Source of the DNA: Clostridiaceae bacterium
Lineage (GTDB): Bacteria; Bacillota; Clostridia; Saccharofermentanales; DTU023
NCBI GenBank assembly: GCA_012799825.1
Contig: JAAZKK010000091.1
Location: 1 to 40,007, forward strand
Direction: 5' to 3'
DNA: 40,007 nt
The notes below the pieces were generated by a model that saw nothing but the letters and a program-made list of their open reading frames with translations, made no database searches and was not told where the DNA came from. Positions within the stretch are counted from its first letter, which is position 1. Each line of letters opens with the position of its first letter. Shown here one piece after another: positions 17,381 through 25,601 of the stretch. The position numbers and the translations under genes were made by a program.

Positions 17381-18748
17381 TTACATTCCTCTCAGTCTCG
17401 GATTAAAGATTCTATCAAGCGCAAAGCCCAAAAGCGCGAACCCGAAACCGGTAATCATCAAGAATACAGCCGGCTCCAGAATCCAGTAATACATGCCTTG
17501 GTATTGTGCACCAAACGTTCGGGCATCGTTGATGACTTTGCCCCACGTTGGGATCGAAGGATCACCGAGACCCAACAAGGCAAGCGATGCTTCCAAGAAG
17601 ACGTAAGAAGGAACAGCCGACACTAGACTGGGGATAATCATAGGTATGACGCGCGGGATCATATAACGTGTGACAATACGTAAATCACTTGCTCCATACG
17701 CGATCGCAGCCTCGATGTAAGTCGACTCTTTAACCTGTAAGAAAATAGCTCTTTGTGACTTGACCGACGCTGAAAACATGTTCAGAATGATCGTCACCAA
17801 CAACAATGTCCAAATACTTCGGGAATAGAACGTACCAACCATGATAAGGACGGCAAAGTACGGTATGACCATGTTGACTTCGGTAATTCTTTGAATCAGT
17901 TCGTCAAGCCAACCGCCGAACCACGTTCCTATGGCAGAGATAAACATCGTAATGATCGCAGATCCCAAAGCTGCAGTCAGCCCGAACGCAAGCGCGATCG
18001 GTGCACCCCACATCATCGCGACCTTTAAATCACGACGCAAATGGTCAGTACCGAAGAAACCGAAGACTTTTCCGTGCATGATCAACTCGACGTCGACATC
18101 GGATCCTTCTTCAAAAGTGGTCGCTTGAATCGTAAGTTTATACGTTCCCTTATCTATTTCAAAAGGATCTGATCCAAGCTTGCTAAGGAGGCCTTCCATT
18201 GCCGTAGAAGGTTCATTACCTTTATGCAAACGCTTCAGACGCGTTCGCAATTTCTCATCCTGTTCAAAGCGATAATTTTGATTTTTCGAGATACCCAAGT
18301 CAGCAATTTTTATATCTTCACCGGATGGTGTCTGTAAGGTCATCGAAACAAATGGATTCTTCGATTGGTAATCTGTAGTGAAGTACAAGAAAAAATCCTG
18401 CGGAAGCTCGTTGTAGTCATAATCAAATGAATAAACAAATTCGATGGAACTGCCGCCGGAAGCGCGCGGTTCTGACACCTTAGTAAAATCATCGTCCTCA
18501 CCGGCTACGACATCGACAGAAACAGGCAACTTGTCCTTGCGGAACCAGTTGACCCAAGTCGGTCTCGCATTTTTCGGGTTCTTATAGACAATGTCCTCAC
18601 TCGCCCGCCACATTTTAATTGCCTCATTATATGGAATCTTCCACATGGTGTAAAAAGAGAAAACAAAGAGAGCAATTACGATGATCATTCCGATGATGGC
18701 AGATGGGTATCTGGCAACATCTCTAAAAGAGTCCTTTAGTCGCTTCAT
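17381..18748 (-). CDS. Peptide-type ABC permease (DppC-like) with large extracytoplasmic insert
   Basis: The 455-residue product is about 150 longer than usual DppC proteins. One N-terminal helix (about 17-35) is followed by about 190 residues without membrane segments (about 36-225). That stretch includes YNEAIKMWRASEDIVYKNP and a beta-rich part, and is predicted to lie outside the cell. Then comes the canonical five-helix permease domain, with the coupling motif EAAIAYGASDLRIVTRY and a final LDRIFNPRLRGM. The insert could contact the binding protein. I recall similar insert-bearing permeases beside peptide-binding proteins in Thermococcales. The start is 4 nt after the DppB-like stop. Confidence 0.92.
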   Translation of the reverse strand: MKRLKDSFRDVARYPSAIIGMIIVIALFVFSFYTMWKIPYNEAIKMWRASEDIVYKNPKNARPTWVNWFRKDKLPVSVDVVAGEDDDFTKVSEPRASGGSSIEFVYSFDYDYNELPQDFFLYFTTDYQSKNPFVSMTLQTPSGEDIKIADLGISKNQNYRFEQDEKLRTRLKRLHKGNEPSTAMEGLLSKLGSDPFEIDKGTYKLTIQATTFEEGSDVDVELIMHGKVFGFFGTDHLRRDLKVAMMWGAPIALAFGLTAALGSAIITMFISAIGTWFGGWLDELIQRITEVNMVIPYFAVLIMVGTFYSRSIWTLLLVTIILNMFSASVKSQRAIFLQVKESTYIEAAIAYGASDLRIVTRYMIPRVIPMIIPSLVSAVPSYVFLEASLALLGLGDPSIPTWGKVINDARTFGAQYQGMYYWILEPAVFLMITGFGFALLGFALDRIFNPRLRGM

Positions 18749-18752
18749 ATGC

Positions 18753-19886
18753 TTACTTGCTCCCCCCTAATTTAACTCTGGGATCCACGATGGCATACAA
18801 GAAGTCTAATAGGAATACCGTAATACCAAGTAGGTAAGCCTGAATGATCGTAGTTCCAACGATAACAGCCGTGTCATATCGGCTGACTGCCTGATAAATG
18901 ATTGTCCCCAGCCCCGGCCAAAGGAATACCGTCTCCGTTAAAGTTGCTCCGGTCCAGATGCCGACTAACATGAGTGCAAAACTCGTGATAATGCTAGGCA
19001 TCGTGGGGCGTAGGATATAGCGCCTCTCAATGGCGCGTGAGCTCAATCCCTTAGCCTTAGCCATATCAACATAATCCTCGCTGGAGTATATGAGAAAAAA
19101 AGTTCTCCAAGAGTACGTATTGATCATGAAACTCGAAATGAAAAGCGAGAAAGCCGGTAAAATCATATGTTTTAAGACACTCAAGAAATATCCTATCTTC
19201 GTGGGAGGTGGCGGCGCGTCGACCATGCCGCCAAAAGGCAGGATCTTCAACCATGCAGCAAAGAAGAGTATCAAGAAAATTCCGTAAAACCACGGTGGAA
19301 TAGATGAAGTCGGCGACAGCGCAACGATGAGCTTGTCCCAAAAACTTCCATAATGGCGCGAAACAGCTAACGCCAAAAACAACGATACAACAAACAAAAG
19401 TAGCTGAGATGTTCCCATCAACAGCAGTGTCGCAGGTAATCGTTCCAAAATAATATTTCGCACGTAACGAGAGCCATGATCGCTGATCATGAATCTAGCA
19501 CGTCCAAAATTGAGTGTTAGAGCATTCTTTAAGTGTGTCAAAGATCTGCGGACAAAGGGTTGATCGAGACCAGCAAGCTTCTCGCGTTCTTGGATCCCCC
19601 TCTCAATGAGTTCCCTTCGAACGTCCTCTGTCATATAGGATTTGGCTGCTATTGCAGCAACCTCCATGGTCACTTCTTCTCGAATAGATGATTTCAAAAT
19701 GACATCGACGTATCCACCCATGTTTGCAACAATAATGGTGATATAGACGCCGACGACGATCGTGATCATCAGCAATATAAGCCGTCTAAAGAAGAATCGA
19801 ATTAGCCTCTTCGCCGTCGCACGCGACGCCTGTTTGCTATATTCGACCGTTGACTCTAAGGTTATATTTTTTTTTTCAGTTGCCAT
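18753..19886 (-). CDS. Peptide-type ABC permease (DppB-like)
   Basis: This is the partner membrane subunit, 377 residues. An N-terminal basic tail precedes helix 1 (about 26-52). A polar extracytoplasmic region to about 150 contains NALTLNFGRARFM. Five further helices follow. The ATPase-coupling motif DYVDMAKAKGLSSRAIERRY is at about 260-280, and the end is FLYAIVDPRVKLG, as in DppB. AGAGG suits ATG 19886 (8 nt) rather than the in-frame GTG at 19892. It is followed after 4 nt by the DppC-like gene. Confidence 0.94.
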   Translation of the reverse strand: MATEKKNITLESTVEYSKQASRATAKRLIRFFFRRLILLMITIVVGVYITIIVANMGGYVDVILKSSIREEVTMEVAAIAAKSYMTEDVRRELIERGIQEREKLAGLDQPFVRRSLTHLKNALTLNFGRARFMISDHGSRYVRNIILERLPATLLLMGTSQLLLFVVSLFLALAVSRHYGSFWDKLIVALSPTSSIPPWFYGIFLILFFAAWLKILPFGGMVDAPPPPTKIGYFLSVLKHMILPAFSLFISSFMINTYSWRTFFLIYSSEDYVDMAKAKGLSSRAIERRYILRPTMPSIITSFALMLVGIWTGATLTETVFLWPGLGTIIYQAVSRYDTAVIVGTTIIQAYLLGITVFLLDFLYAIVDPRVKLGGSK

Positions 19887-19913
19887 ACGCACAACCTCTT
19901 ACATATCCTAAGA

Positions 19914-19936
19914 GGGGCAAGCACTAGACTTGCCCC
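19914..19936 (-). terminator. Hairpin between binding-protein gene and permease genes
   Basis: GGGGCAAG (19914-19921) and CTTGCCCC (19929-19936) form a perfect 8-bp GC-rich stem with a 7-nt loop. It lies in the 85-nt gap after the binding-protein gene, and no T-tract follows on the minus strand. It more likely stabilises the upstream mRNA or attenuates read-through than fully terminates. Confidence 0.55.
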
Positions 19937-19971
19937 CCCGGGTGCCTATCTATTTAAGTCACGTAGAGTTT

Positions 19972-22557
19972 CTACTTGTTTGCAATGAACTCTACCGATT
20001 GGAAAGTAGGCTGTGCGACGACGTGTGGAACAACCGCGACTTCAATCTTGGCCGCACCGTCACCGAACTTGTTGGTGTCATCAGCTGTCAATTTGATCTC
20101 ATATTTACCATCTTCAACAGCTTCTGCTTCACTAATCATTACAACTTCGTTCTCGGCATTGTATGCGAGGAATTTAACTTTGTTGATGTCGTCAAGCTTG
20201 TAAGGTTCGCCATTGAATGTAACATATACTTCGAACACAGCTTCTTCGCCGACATTAATCTGACCGGGACCTTCGATATCAACATCGGCGATCAAGGGCT
20301 CAGAATAACGATCCCAGCGATCGGCAGGATCCGGATAGTCTGCGAAGTACGCCATGACAAGTGACTTACCGTTCAAATCAACCGACTTGAGGAAGTACGG
20401 ACCCGTACCTTGCCAGTAGTTGCCGTAAGCATCGAAGTAAGCTTTGAGTGCTTTGTAGCGCTCAACCGCCTCTTCCTTGGTGATGTACTCGCCAAGAGTC
20501 GCCTCGTAAGGAATGGTTCCGTCTTCAATCAGTTTGTCAAGGTGCTTGCCTAGAATCTCAAGGCTCGGACCACCAATCAAGCTCAACTGCTCAACATCTT
20601 TGTCTTGAGCTTTGGCCTCGCTGTAAGCAAGTTCTGTAGCAGCTTCGGCTGAATTCATCATTGCAAATTGCGAGAACGAACTCTGACCCTGGAATTGGTT
20701 AATCCAAAGTGAGCCGGCTCCAGCGGCCGTGAGCTCGGCATCTTGATAGACTTGATCTGAATAGCCCTCAATGGTCAAAGGATCTGTGGAGACGATTTTG
20801 AGACCACGGAAACTACTCATGAAACTTGTAAAGCCTGGGATGGCCTGTTCATCGTAGATTGCAGACTCTTCTTTGGCGCGATCAAAGCTCATAATGAAAG
20901 ACATGATGAGGTCAGCCATTGAGAGATCGCTGCCATCGTGCCATTTCACGACATCAAAGATATCATCTCTAAAAGTGACGACGGACTTAACTTTCGCTGT
21001 CACCTCTGCGCCTTCACTCTTTTCACCGGACGTAATGAATTTTTGCTCTTCAGCATCCCAGTCTGCCCAAGCATCCTCAGGAACGACAATTTTGTCTTCA
21101 AATTTGAGGTCTACCCAATCCAACGTTTTCTTGATAGTTGTACCTGTCAAGACGGTAAGTTCTGCTTTTTCCGCGAAGAAAGGATGAACCAAACCGGTGT
21201 ACGGATCATATATGAAGTCATAGGAGACGGTCATGCGAGCAGAGCCCTGGTCACTCGTCGTGTTCGAACCCTGAATGGGATTCCAAGGACCGCTGAATAG
21301 GAACGGTTGGGTTGCCCAGCGCATTGTTCCACCTTCTTGATCCGCATAACGGAGCGTAAAGGGCGTGATTTGAGCAGATTCAATTCCGGCAGCGAGGTCG
21401 GTTGTCGCAACGACGCCTTTTTTGTGCGGTATGAATTCCTTGCTGTCAATCAGAAATACTTGGAAAGAGTCTTGCAGACACAACTCGAGTGCACGAGCCA
21501 TCATGTCGTGACGCTCGTCCAGATCCTCATAGTCTTTGTTGTAGAGACGGTCACCAAGATCTTGGAACTCAGGATCAGACACGTTCGCTAGGAATACAGG
21601 AATTCCCTGTTGAGATGTGTTCAGGTACATTTCTTGGAAAATATTGGACTCGTCGCGGCTCAGGACTGAGGCGCCCCAACCGCCGGTGTACATATGCCAT
21701 TCTCCATCCTTGGGATCTCCATTGATCCAAATCGGGCCGAGGTCAGCACCTGCACCTACTTGACGGACAACCGTAAAGCCAATTTTTTCCATCTGGTCTG
21801 AGATGTAGTCACCCATTTGTTTACGCACATCATCACGAATCAGGAACGTAACCTCAAGGGGCTTGCCATCTTTTTCAAACTTGCCATCTACGAGTTCGTA
21901 TCCTTCTTTTGCCACTTCTTCACGAATGATCTCTGCAGCCTTATCGAAATCGTAAGCATACTCTGTCTCAAGCCGACGGCAAACGTCCGCCAAGTCAGCG
22001 TAATCACCAAAGTTAGTCATGATGGGGAACCACTTCGACAACACGCCACCTGCGAAGTACTCTTGATTGATGTAATTGCGGTCAACCAAGTAGTTAAAAG
22101 CTTCGCGGATCTTGCGATTGCGGAACGGGTTATACTCCCCTGATTTGAACTCGGCCGGGTTGAACTGAATAGAATAATACGTGCCGTTTGCAGTGGCGTA
22201 ATCGAGGCCGGAACTTTGTAATTCAGCCAATTTATCCGGATTGAAGCCATTTACGTAGATGTCAATCGCATCAGCATTCAACTGTGCAATGACTGCCGAT
22301 TGATCAATGACCGACACGACAATTTCGTCTAGCCAACCGCCCTTACGGGGATCCTTAACTTCAGGTTCAGTCGGTTTAGGATCCGTTGGTTTAGGATCCG
22401 TTGGTTTAGGATCCGTTGGTTTAGGATCAGCTTCTTTGCTCTCCGAGGGAGCTGGGTCAGTCGGTTTAGCAGGCTCAGTCGGTTTACACGCCGTAAACAG
22501 CAACGCCAGCACCATGACCAAGGAGAACAAAATCAATGTAAATCGTTTACGTTTCAT
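19972..22557 (-). CDS. Peptide-binding lipoprotein with circularly permuted family-5 fold and C-terminal Ig-like domain
   Basis: The 861-residue product has a lipoprotein signal peptide with lipobox LFTAC (Cys24), then a Pro-Thr-Asp-Pro-Lys repeat linker to about 70. Residues 75-400 hold elements normally found in the second half of family-5 binding proteins (GGWLDEIVVSVIDQSAVI, NRKIREAFNYLVDRNYI, MGDYISDQMEKIGFTV). Residues 409-755 hold the normal first half (GGTMRWATQPFLF, TFRDDIFDVVKWHDGS, GTGPYFLKS). About 757-861 is an Ig-like beta-sandwich (INVGEEAVFEVYVTFNGEPY). Usual members have 500-600 residues. The ribosome site AAGGAGGG is 6 nt from the ATG. It likely binds peptides for the four downstream subunits, but the ligand is unproven. 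Confidence 0.92.
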   Translation of the reverse strand: MKRKRFTLILFSLVMVLALLFTACKPTEPAKPTDPAPSESKEADPKPTDPKPTDPKPTDPKPTEPEVKDPRKGGWLDEIVVSVIDQSAVIAQLNADAIDIYVNGFNPDKLAELQSSGLDYATANGTYYSIQFNPAEFKSGEYNPFRNRKIREAFNYLVDRNYINQEYFAGGVLSKWFPIMTNFGDYADLADVCRRLETEYAYDFDKAAEIIREEVAKEGYELVDGKFEKDGKPLEVTFLIRDDVRKQMGDYISDQMEKIGFTVVRQVGAGADLGPIWINGDPKDGEWHMYTGGWGASVLSRDESNIFQEMYLNTSQQGIPVFLANVSDPEFQDLGDRLYNKDYEDLDERHDMMARALELCLQDSFQVFLIDSKEFIPHKKGVVATTDLAAGIESAQITPFTLRYADQEGGTMRWATQPFLFSGPWNPIQGSNTTSDQGSARMTVSYDFIYDPYTGLVHPFFAEKAELTVLTGTTIKKTLDWVDLKFEDKIVVPEDAWADWDAEEQKFITSGEKSEGAEVTAKVKSVVTFRDDIFDVVKWHDGSDLSMADLIMSFIMSFDRAKEESAIYDEQAIPGFTSFMSSFRGLKIVSTDPLTIEGYSDQVYQDAELTAAGAGSLWINQFQGQSSFSQFAMMNSAEAATELAYSEAKAQDKDVEQLSLIGGPSLEILGKHLDKLIEDGTIPYEATLGEYITKEEAVERYKALKAYFDAYGNYWQGTGPYFLKSVDLNGKSLVMAYFADYPDPADRWDRYSEPLIADVDIEGPGQINVGEEAVFEVYVTFNGEPYKLDDINKVKFLAYNAENEVVMISEAEAVEDGKYEIKLTADDTNKFGDGAAKIEVAVVPHVVAQPTFQSVEFIANK
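22364..22423. repeat. 15-bp in-frame tandem repeat in the lipoprotein linker
   Basis: Four 15-bp units start at 22364, 22379, 22394 and 22409. The last three are identical (GGATCCGTTGGTTTA on the plus strand). They encode the KPTDP linker repeat of the binding lipoprotein on the minus strand. The linker spaces the folded domain from the membrane lipid, and its copy number is likely variable between strains. Confidence 0.9.
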
Positions 22558-22715
22558 ACAAAACCCTCCTTATGGTTTTTTCTAATGCATTACTAGGTTT
22601 TTGGTTGGACTTTGACGTAAATTGTAGGCGCTTTAACACGCTCAACAGCAAACGCCGCTAGAACACCTCTTACCTAATGCTTTGCCCTATCAAAATAAGG
22701 TGCAATTTAATACCG

Positions 22716-22744
22716 ATTCTAGCATGGCTGAAATACAGTGTCAA
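22716..22744 (-). promoter_or_regulatory. Near-consensus sigma-A promoter of the peptide-transporter operon
   Basis: On the minus strand TTGACA (22744-22739) and TAGAAT (22721-22716) are separated by exactly 17 nt. This matches a vegetative promoter with a perfect -35 and a 5/6 -10. The predicted leader to the lipoprotein ATG is about 150 nt. I see no other strong promoter in this spacer. Confidence 0.75.
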
Positions 22745-23035
22745 GCTGACGACACTAGACATAGTGCATAAATTTGCGTGCGTAAATACTTACTCTCATG
22801 AACTGTATTTATGACGCTACTGCAGCCTCTGAGATCAATTAATATACTGCCTTCTACGCTTCTAAGTCATGAAATCCCAACCTACATGAATTTCCCAATC
22901 TGATTAGGTATATCACTTTGCTTTTGCCTTGGGAAGTTATCAGCAGAAACATAATTGCAAAATTATGCTATGTGTATACATGGAGCAGTGATGAAATCTT
23001 TCACTAGATGCTACTCCCCCTGTATTATGTCAGTG

Positions 23036-23072
23036 TGACAATCGTCGTGACAATCGTCGTACATGCATGTAC
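23036..23072. promoter_or_regulatory. Candidate operator: 12-bp direct repeat abutting a 14-bp palindrome
   Basis: TGACAATCGTCG is repeated exactly at 23036 and 23048. It runs straight into GTACATGCATGTAC (23059-23072), a perfect palindrome. The site is about 215 nt upstream of the XRE regulator and about 290 nt upstream of the divergent peptide-transporter promoter. It is a plausible regulator site for either, by inference only. Confidence 0.4.
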
Positions 23073-23286
23073 ATTTTGGATAACGATTAATGCGCTTCAT
23101 GCACTCAGAGAAATTATGCGAAACCTCGTTTGCGAAATCAAAGAAGACCAAACTATAGTAATGGTATGGTACTTAAAATTGGTTTTTGTCACGGAGAGTA
23201 ACAATGATGATACTTGCAGTGCATTGTCAAGAGAAATCCTCTATCTAAAACTAAAGTCAATATCTAACCTGCTGGAGGTAAAGAAC

Positions 23287-23877
23287 ATGACATTAGGAGA
23301 AAAAATTAAAGAAGCAAGAAAACAGTGCGGACTGACGCAGGAGCAACTTGCGGAGAAGATGACACTGTCGAGATCTGCCATTGCAAAATGGGAATCAGAC
23401 AAGGGACTTCCCGACGTAGACAATCTAAAAGCGTTAGCCCAACTCTTGAACGTGAGCGTCGATTACCTGCTCGATGACGGAGAGACCGTAGCGGAACATG
23501 TAATACGTGAAGCGTATAATTTGTCTGATTACGGAAAAGGATCAAAGAAAAAGAAAAAAGATCGTCTAGTCCTCGAAAAATTCCCGAACGCGACCATTCA
23601 TCCTCTGATTGGAAATCTCAAATTAACAAAAGCTGAAAAAGTAATGGACAACATGATCGGTTTTTTAACCGATGCTCCCTTTGGTATCCCGTCTGTAATC
23701 AACAGTTTAAAAAACACAGATAAAGAATTTTACTTAGTGGAAAAAGAAAATAGGCAGTTTTTTGTCATCGTCACAGATGAATTTATTGAAACACGTCAGC
23801 TTGCAAAGCATATCACAGATAAAAAATTTGAAATTGGAAACTGGAAATTTATAAAGTGTTCATACGAAGTAAAATGA
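23287..23877 (+). CDS. XRE-family transcriptional regulator
   Basis: The 196-residue product has an N-terminal helix-turn-helix of the Cro/CI type (about 4-60). It begins MTLGEKIKEARKQCGLTQEQ, with the recognition region LSRSAIAKWESDKGLPD. The C-terminal 120 residues are a soluble domain I do not recognise, starting with a Lys-rich stretch (KGSKKKKKDR). The frame is open back to 23008, but GGAGG 6 nt before ATG 23287 and the domain boundary show the real start. It is transcribed away from the peptide-transporter operon and might control it or itself; no target is proven. Confidence 0.88.
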   Translation: MTLGEKIKEARKQCGLTQEQLAEKMTLSRSAIAKWESDKGLPDVDNLKALAQLLNVSVDYLLDDGETVAEHVIREAYNLSDYGKGSKKKKKDRLVLEKFPNATIHPLIGNLKLTKAEKVMDNMIGFLTDAPFGIPSVINSLKNTDKEFYLVEKENRQFFVIVTDEFIETRQLAKHITDKKFEIGNWKFIKCSYEVK

Positions 23878-24048
23878 GTACTAATAACATTGACATCCTT
23901 GACCGGTCATCATTACATCATTACTATATAGCGTGATCGATGTATTTTGAGAATCGGAATAAGATAATTAAAAGCTGGAAAATCAGAATAATCTACGGCT
24001 AAAAACAGCTCGCATAACGCACTCATTGCATTTGTTATCAGATGATAT

Positions 24049-24090
24049 AGGGTTGCCTTGAAATACTGAAAAGTAAAGAGGCAACCCTTT
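24049..24090 (+). terminator. Hairpin, probable terminator downstream of the XRE gene
   Basis: AGGGTTGCCT (24049-24058) pairs with AGGCAACCCT (24079-24088) around a 20-nt AT-rich loop. It is followed by a short TT and preceded by A-rich DNA. It lies about 170 nt after the XRE stop. The remaining 24091-24474 is AT-rich and likely holds the promoter of the next gene. The plus-strand frame at 24222-24458 has no ribosome site, and I do not call it. Confidence 0.55.
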
Positions 24091-24474
24091 AGATTCAAAA
24101 GAATATTGAAAAGAGACTAAACATAAACTAAAAAAAGTTTATGATATTGAAAGAAAATTGGCCATTAACTTATAATTATGCATGTTAATTGCAGTTGTAA
24201 CACACGAGACACAGACAAGACTTGTATTACAAGATAAGAAACACGAGCTACGCGTTTCAGGACTTCAGGGCTTTCTATAATAACAAACTGTTCTCAAAGG
24301 TTGACAAATTTGCATTATTCAGTACAATTGAGTACGGTAACCGCAATGCACTTTGCACGATTCACAGCGCATCCTTCAAACTAGAGCAAGGCAATCCGAT
24401 CACTCGCAAGAAAGACAGGAAAATGTTGCTGTGTCGCGCGTTGTTGTCTATAGCATAATATGGAATGTCATCAA

Positions 24475-25545
24475 ATGAAAACTAAATCTTCTTTACTTTT
24501 ATTCGTTGCGCTCATTCTGGTCGTTTCCGTTCTCGGAGGCGCCCTCGCTGCGCCTACTTATGCACAAGGAGAAACCGACGTCACCGTGAAGTTTTTTGGC
24601 GCTGACGGATCCCTTATCCAAGAGGGCCCGGCTGTTTTAGGCGAGCCTATCGCTTCTCCTCCCGATGCGCCGAAGGTGCCGGAACAAACTTTTGCCTATT
24701 GGTATGTCGTCGATGATCAGCTTAACGGCAATCCCTCTGAGGCATATGATTTTTCGCTGCCCGTTCAAAACGCGATGAATCTTTTTGCCCTGTATCTGCC
24801 GTTACCGATGCCGGAGGAGACGGTTGCGGGGGAACAACCTCATGTCGATGAGTCAGGAATCGACATGCCGGACGACTCAAATTCCACGGAAGAAAAGGAA
24901 GCCCTTGATGCAGAAACCAATGTCAACACTTCCGGGAGCGACAAGGAAGAGGTAGCTGTACGGCTATCAGTTGACCTTGCCGTAGAAGGCGAAGAGGTAC
25001 AAGACGGCGCCTATCAAGCCCTACTCACCGGGGCTAACTTGCCGGAGGCAGGTATCACTGTGTCAAACGTGGGCGAGTCGTTTCCTTTTCCTGAACTTGT
25101 TTTTACCGCTGAAGACGTGGGTACCCATGTTTTTTACATAGAAGCTCTTGCTGAAGAACCGCTGCCGCTTCACACGTATGATCTTGAAAGATACGAAGTG
25201 TTGGTTGAAGTACTCGAGCAACAAGACGGCCAGATCACTGCTCTTGTGAGTTACCCACAGGAGGCGGACTGCCTATTGATCACACACAGTGTGGAATCAA
25301 AATCACCCACTGTCCGTGTGTATACAAACGTTCAACCGGGACGGACCATCAACTATGGTGATGAGGTGGTTTTCACGGCAGAAATAGAAAATTGCGGCGA
25401 ATCCCCCCACTTACAATGGCAGTATTCATCTGACAACGAAACGTGGACAGACATCGCCGGAGGCAACGGCAACACGTTTTCTGTCCTGATCACTCCATCT
25501 AACGCAACCGGTTACTGGCGTGTGACTGTCACAATTACTGAGTGA
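24475..25545 (+). CDS. Secreted protein with InlB-like, pilin-like and Ig-like domains
   Basis: The 356-residue product begins with a signal peptide (MKTKSSLLLF to about ALAAPTYAQG). An InlB/Listeria-type half repeat follows (about 33-95; FAYWYVV), then an acidic linker (about 97-150). About 155-260 resembles the Spy0128/FctA pilin linkage fold (VQDGAYQALLTGANLPEAG, then DVGTHVFYIEALAEE). An Ig-like domain (about 275-356) has VQPGRTINYGDEVVF and LQWQYSSDNETWTDIAGG. There is no LPxTG or C-terminal helix. The lysine and asparagine expected in a pilin linkage domain appear absent. I chose ATG 24475 because the signal peptide begins there; 24460 is also possible and both ribosome sites are weak. 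It is 56 nt before the giant gene and is probably its partner. Confidence 0.85.
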   Translation: MKTKSSLLLFVALILVVSVLGGALAAPTYAQGETDVTVKFFGADGSLIQEGPAVLGEPIASPPDAPKVPEQTFAYWYVVDDQLNGNPSEAYDFSLPVQNAMNLFALYLPLPMPEETVAGEQPHVDESGIDMPDDSNSTEEKEALDAETNVNTSGSDKEEVAVRLSVDLAVEGEEVQDGAYQALLTGANLPEAGITVSNVGESFPFPELVFTAEDVGTHVFYIEALAEEPLPLHTYDLERYEVLVEVLEQQDGQITALVSYPQEADCLLITHSVESKSPTVRVYTNVQPGRTINYGDEVVFTAEIENCGESPHLQWQYSSDNETWTDIAGGNGNTFSVLITPSNATGYWRVTVTITE

Positions 25546-25601
25546 TTTATTGACTGAACTTTGATAGGTTCGAAAATTTTTAGATCATAGGGAATATTTC
25601 G

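Noticed and set aside
22307-22585. Gly-Ser-Val-Gly-Leu repeat protein on the plus strand
   Set aside because: It is the antisense shadow of the Pro-Thr-Asp-Pro-Lys linker of the binding lipoprotein.
23008-23286. N-terminal extension of the XRE regulator with a hydrophobic segment
   Set aside because: A strong GGAGG site precedes ATG 23287, where the helix-turn-helix begins. The extension has no ribosome site and overlaps the repeat/palindrome.
24222-24458. 78-residue open frame before the secreted protein
   Set aside because: It has no ribosome site, no recognisable domain, and an irregular composition in AT-rich leader DNA.
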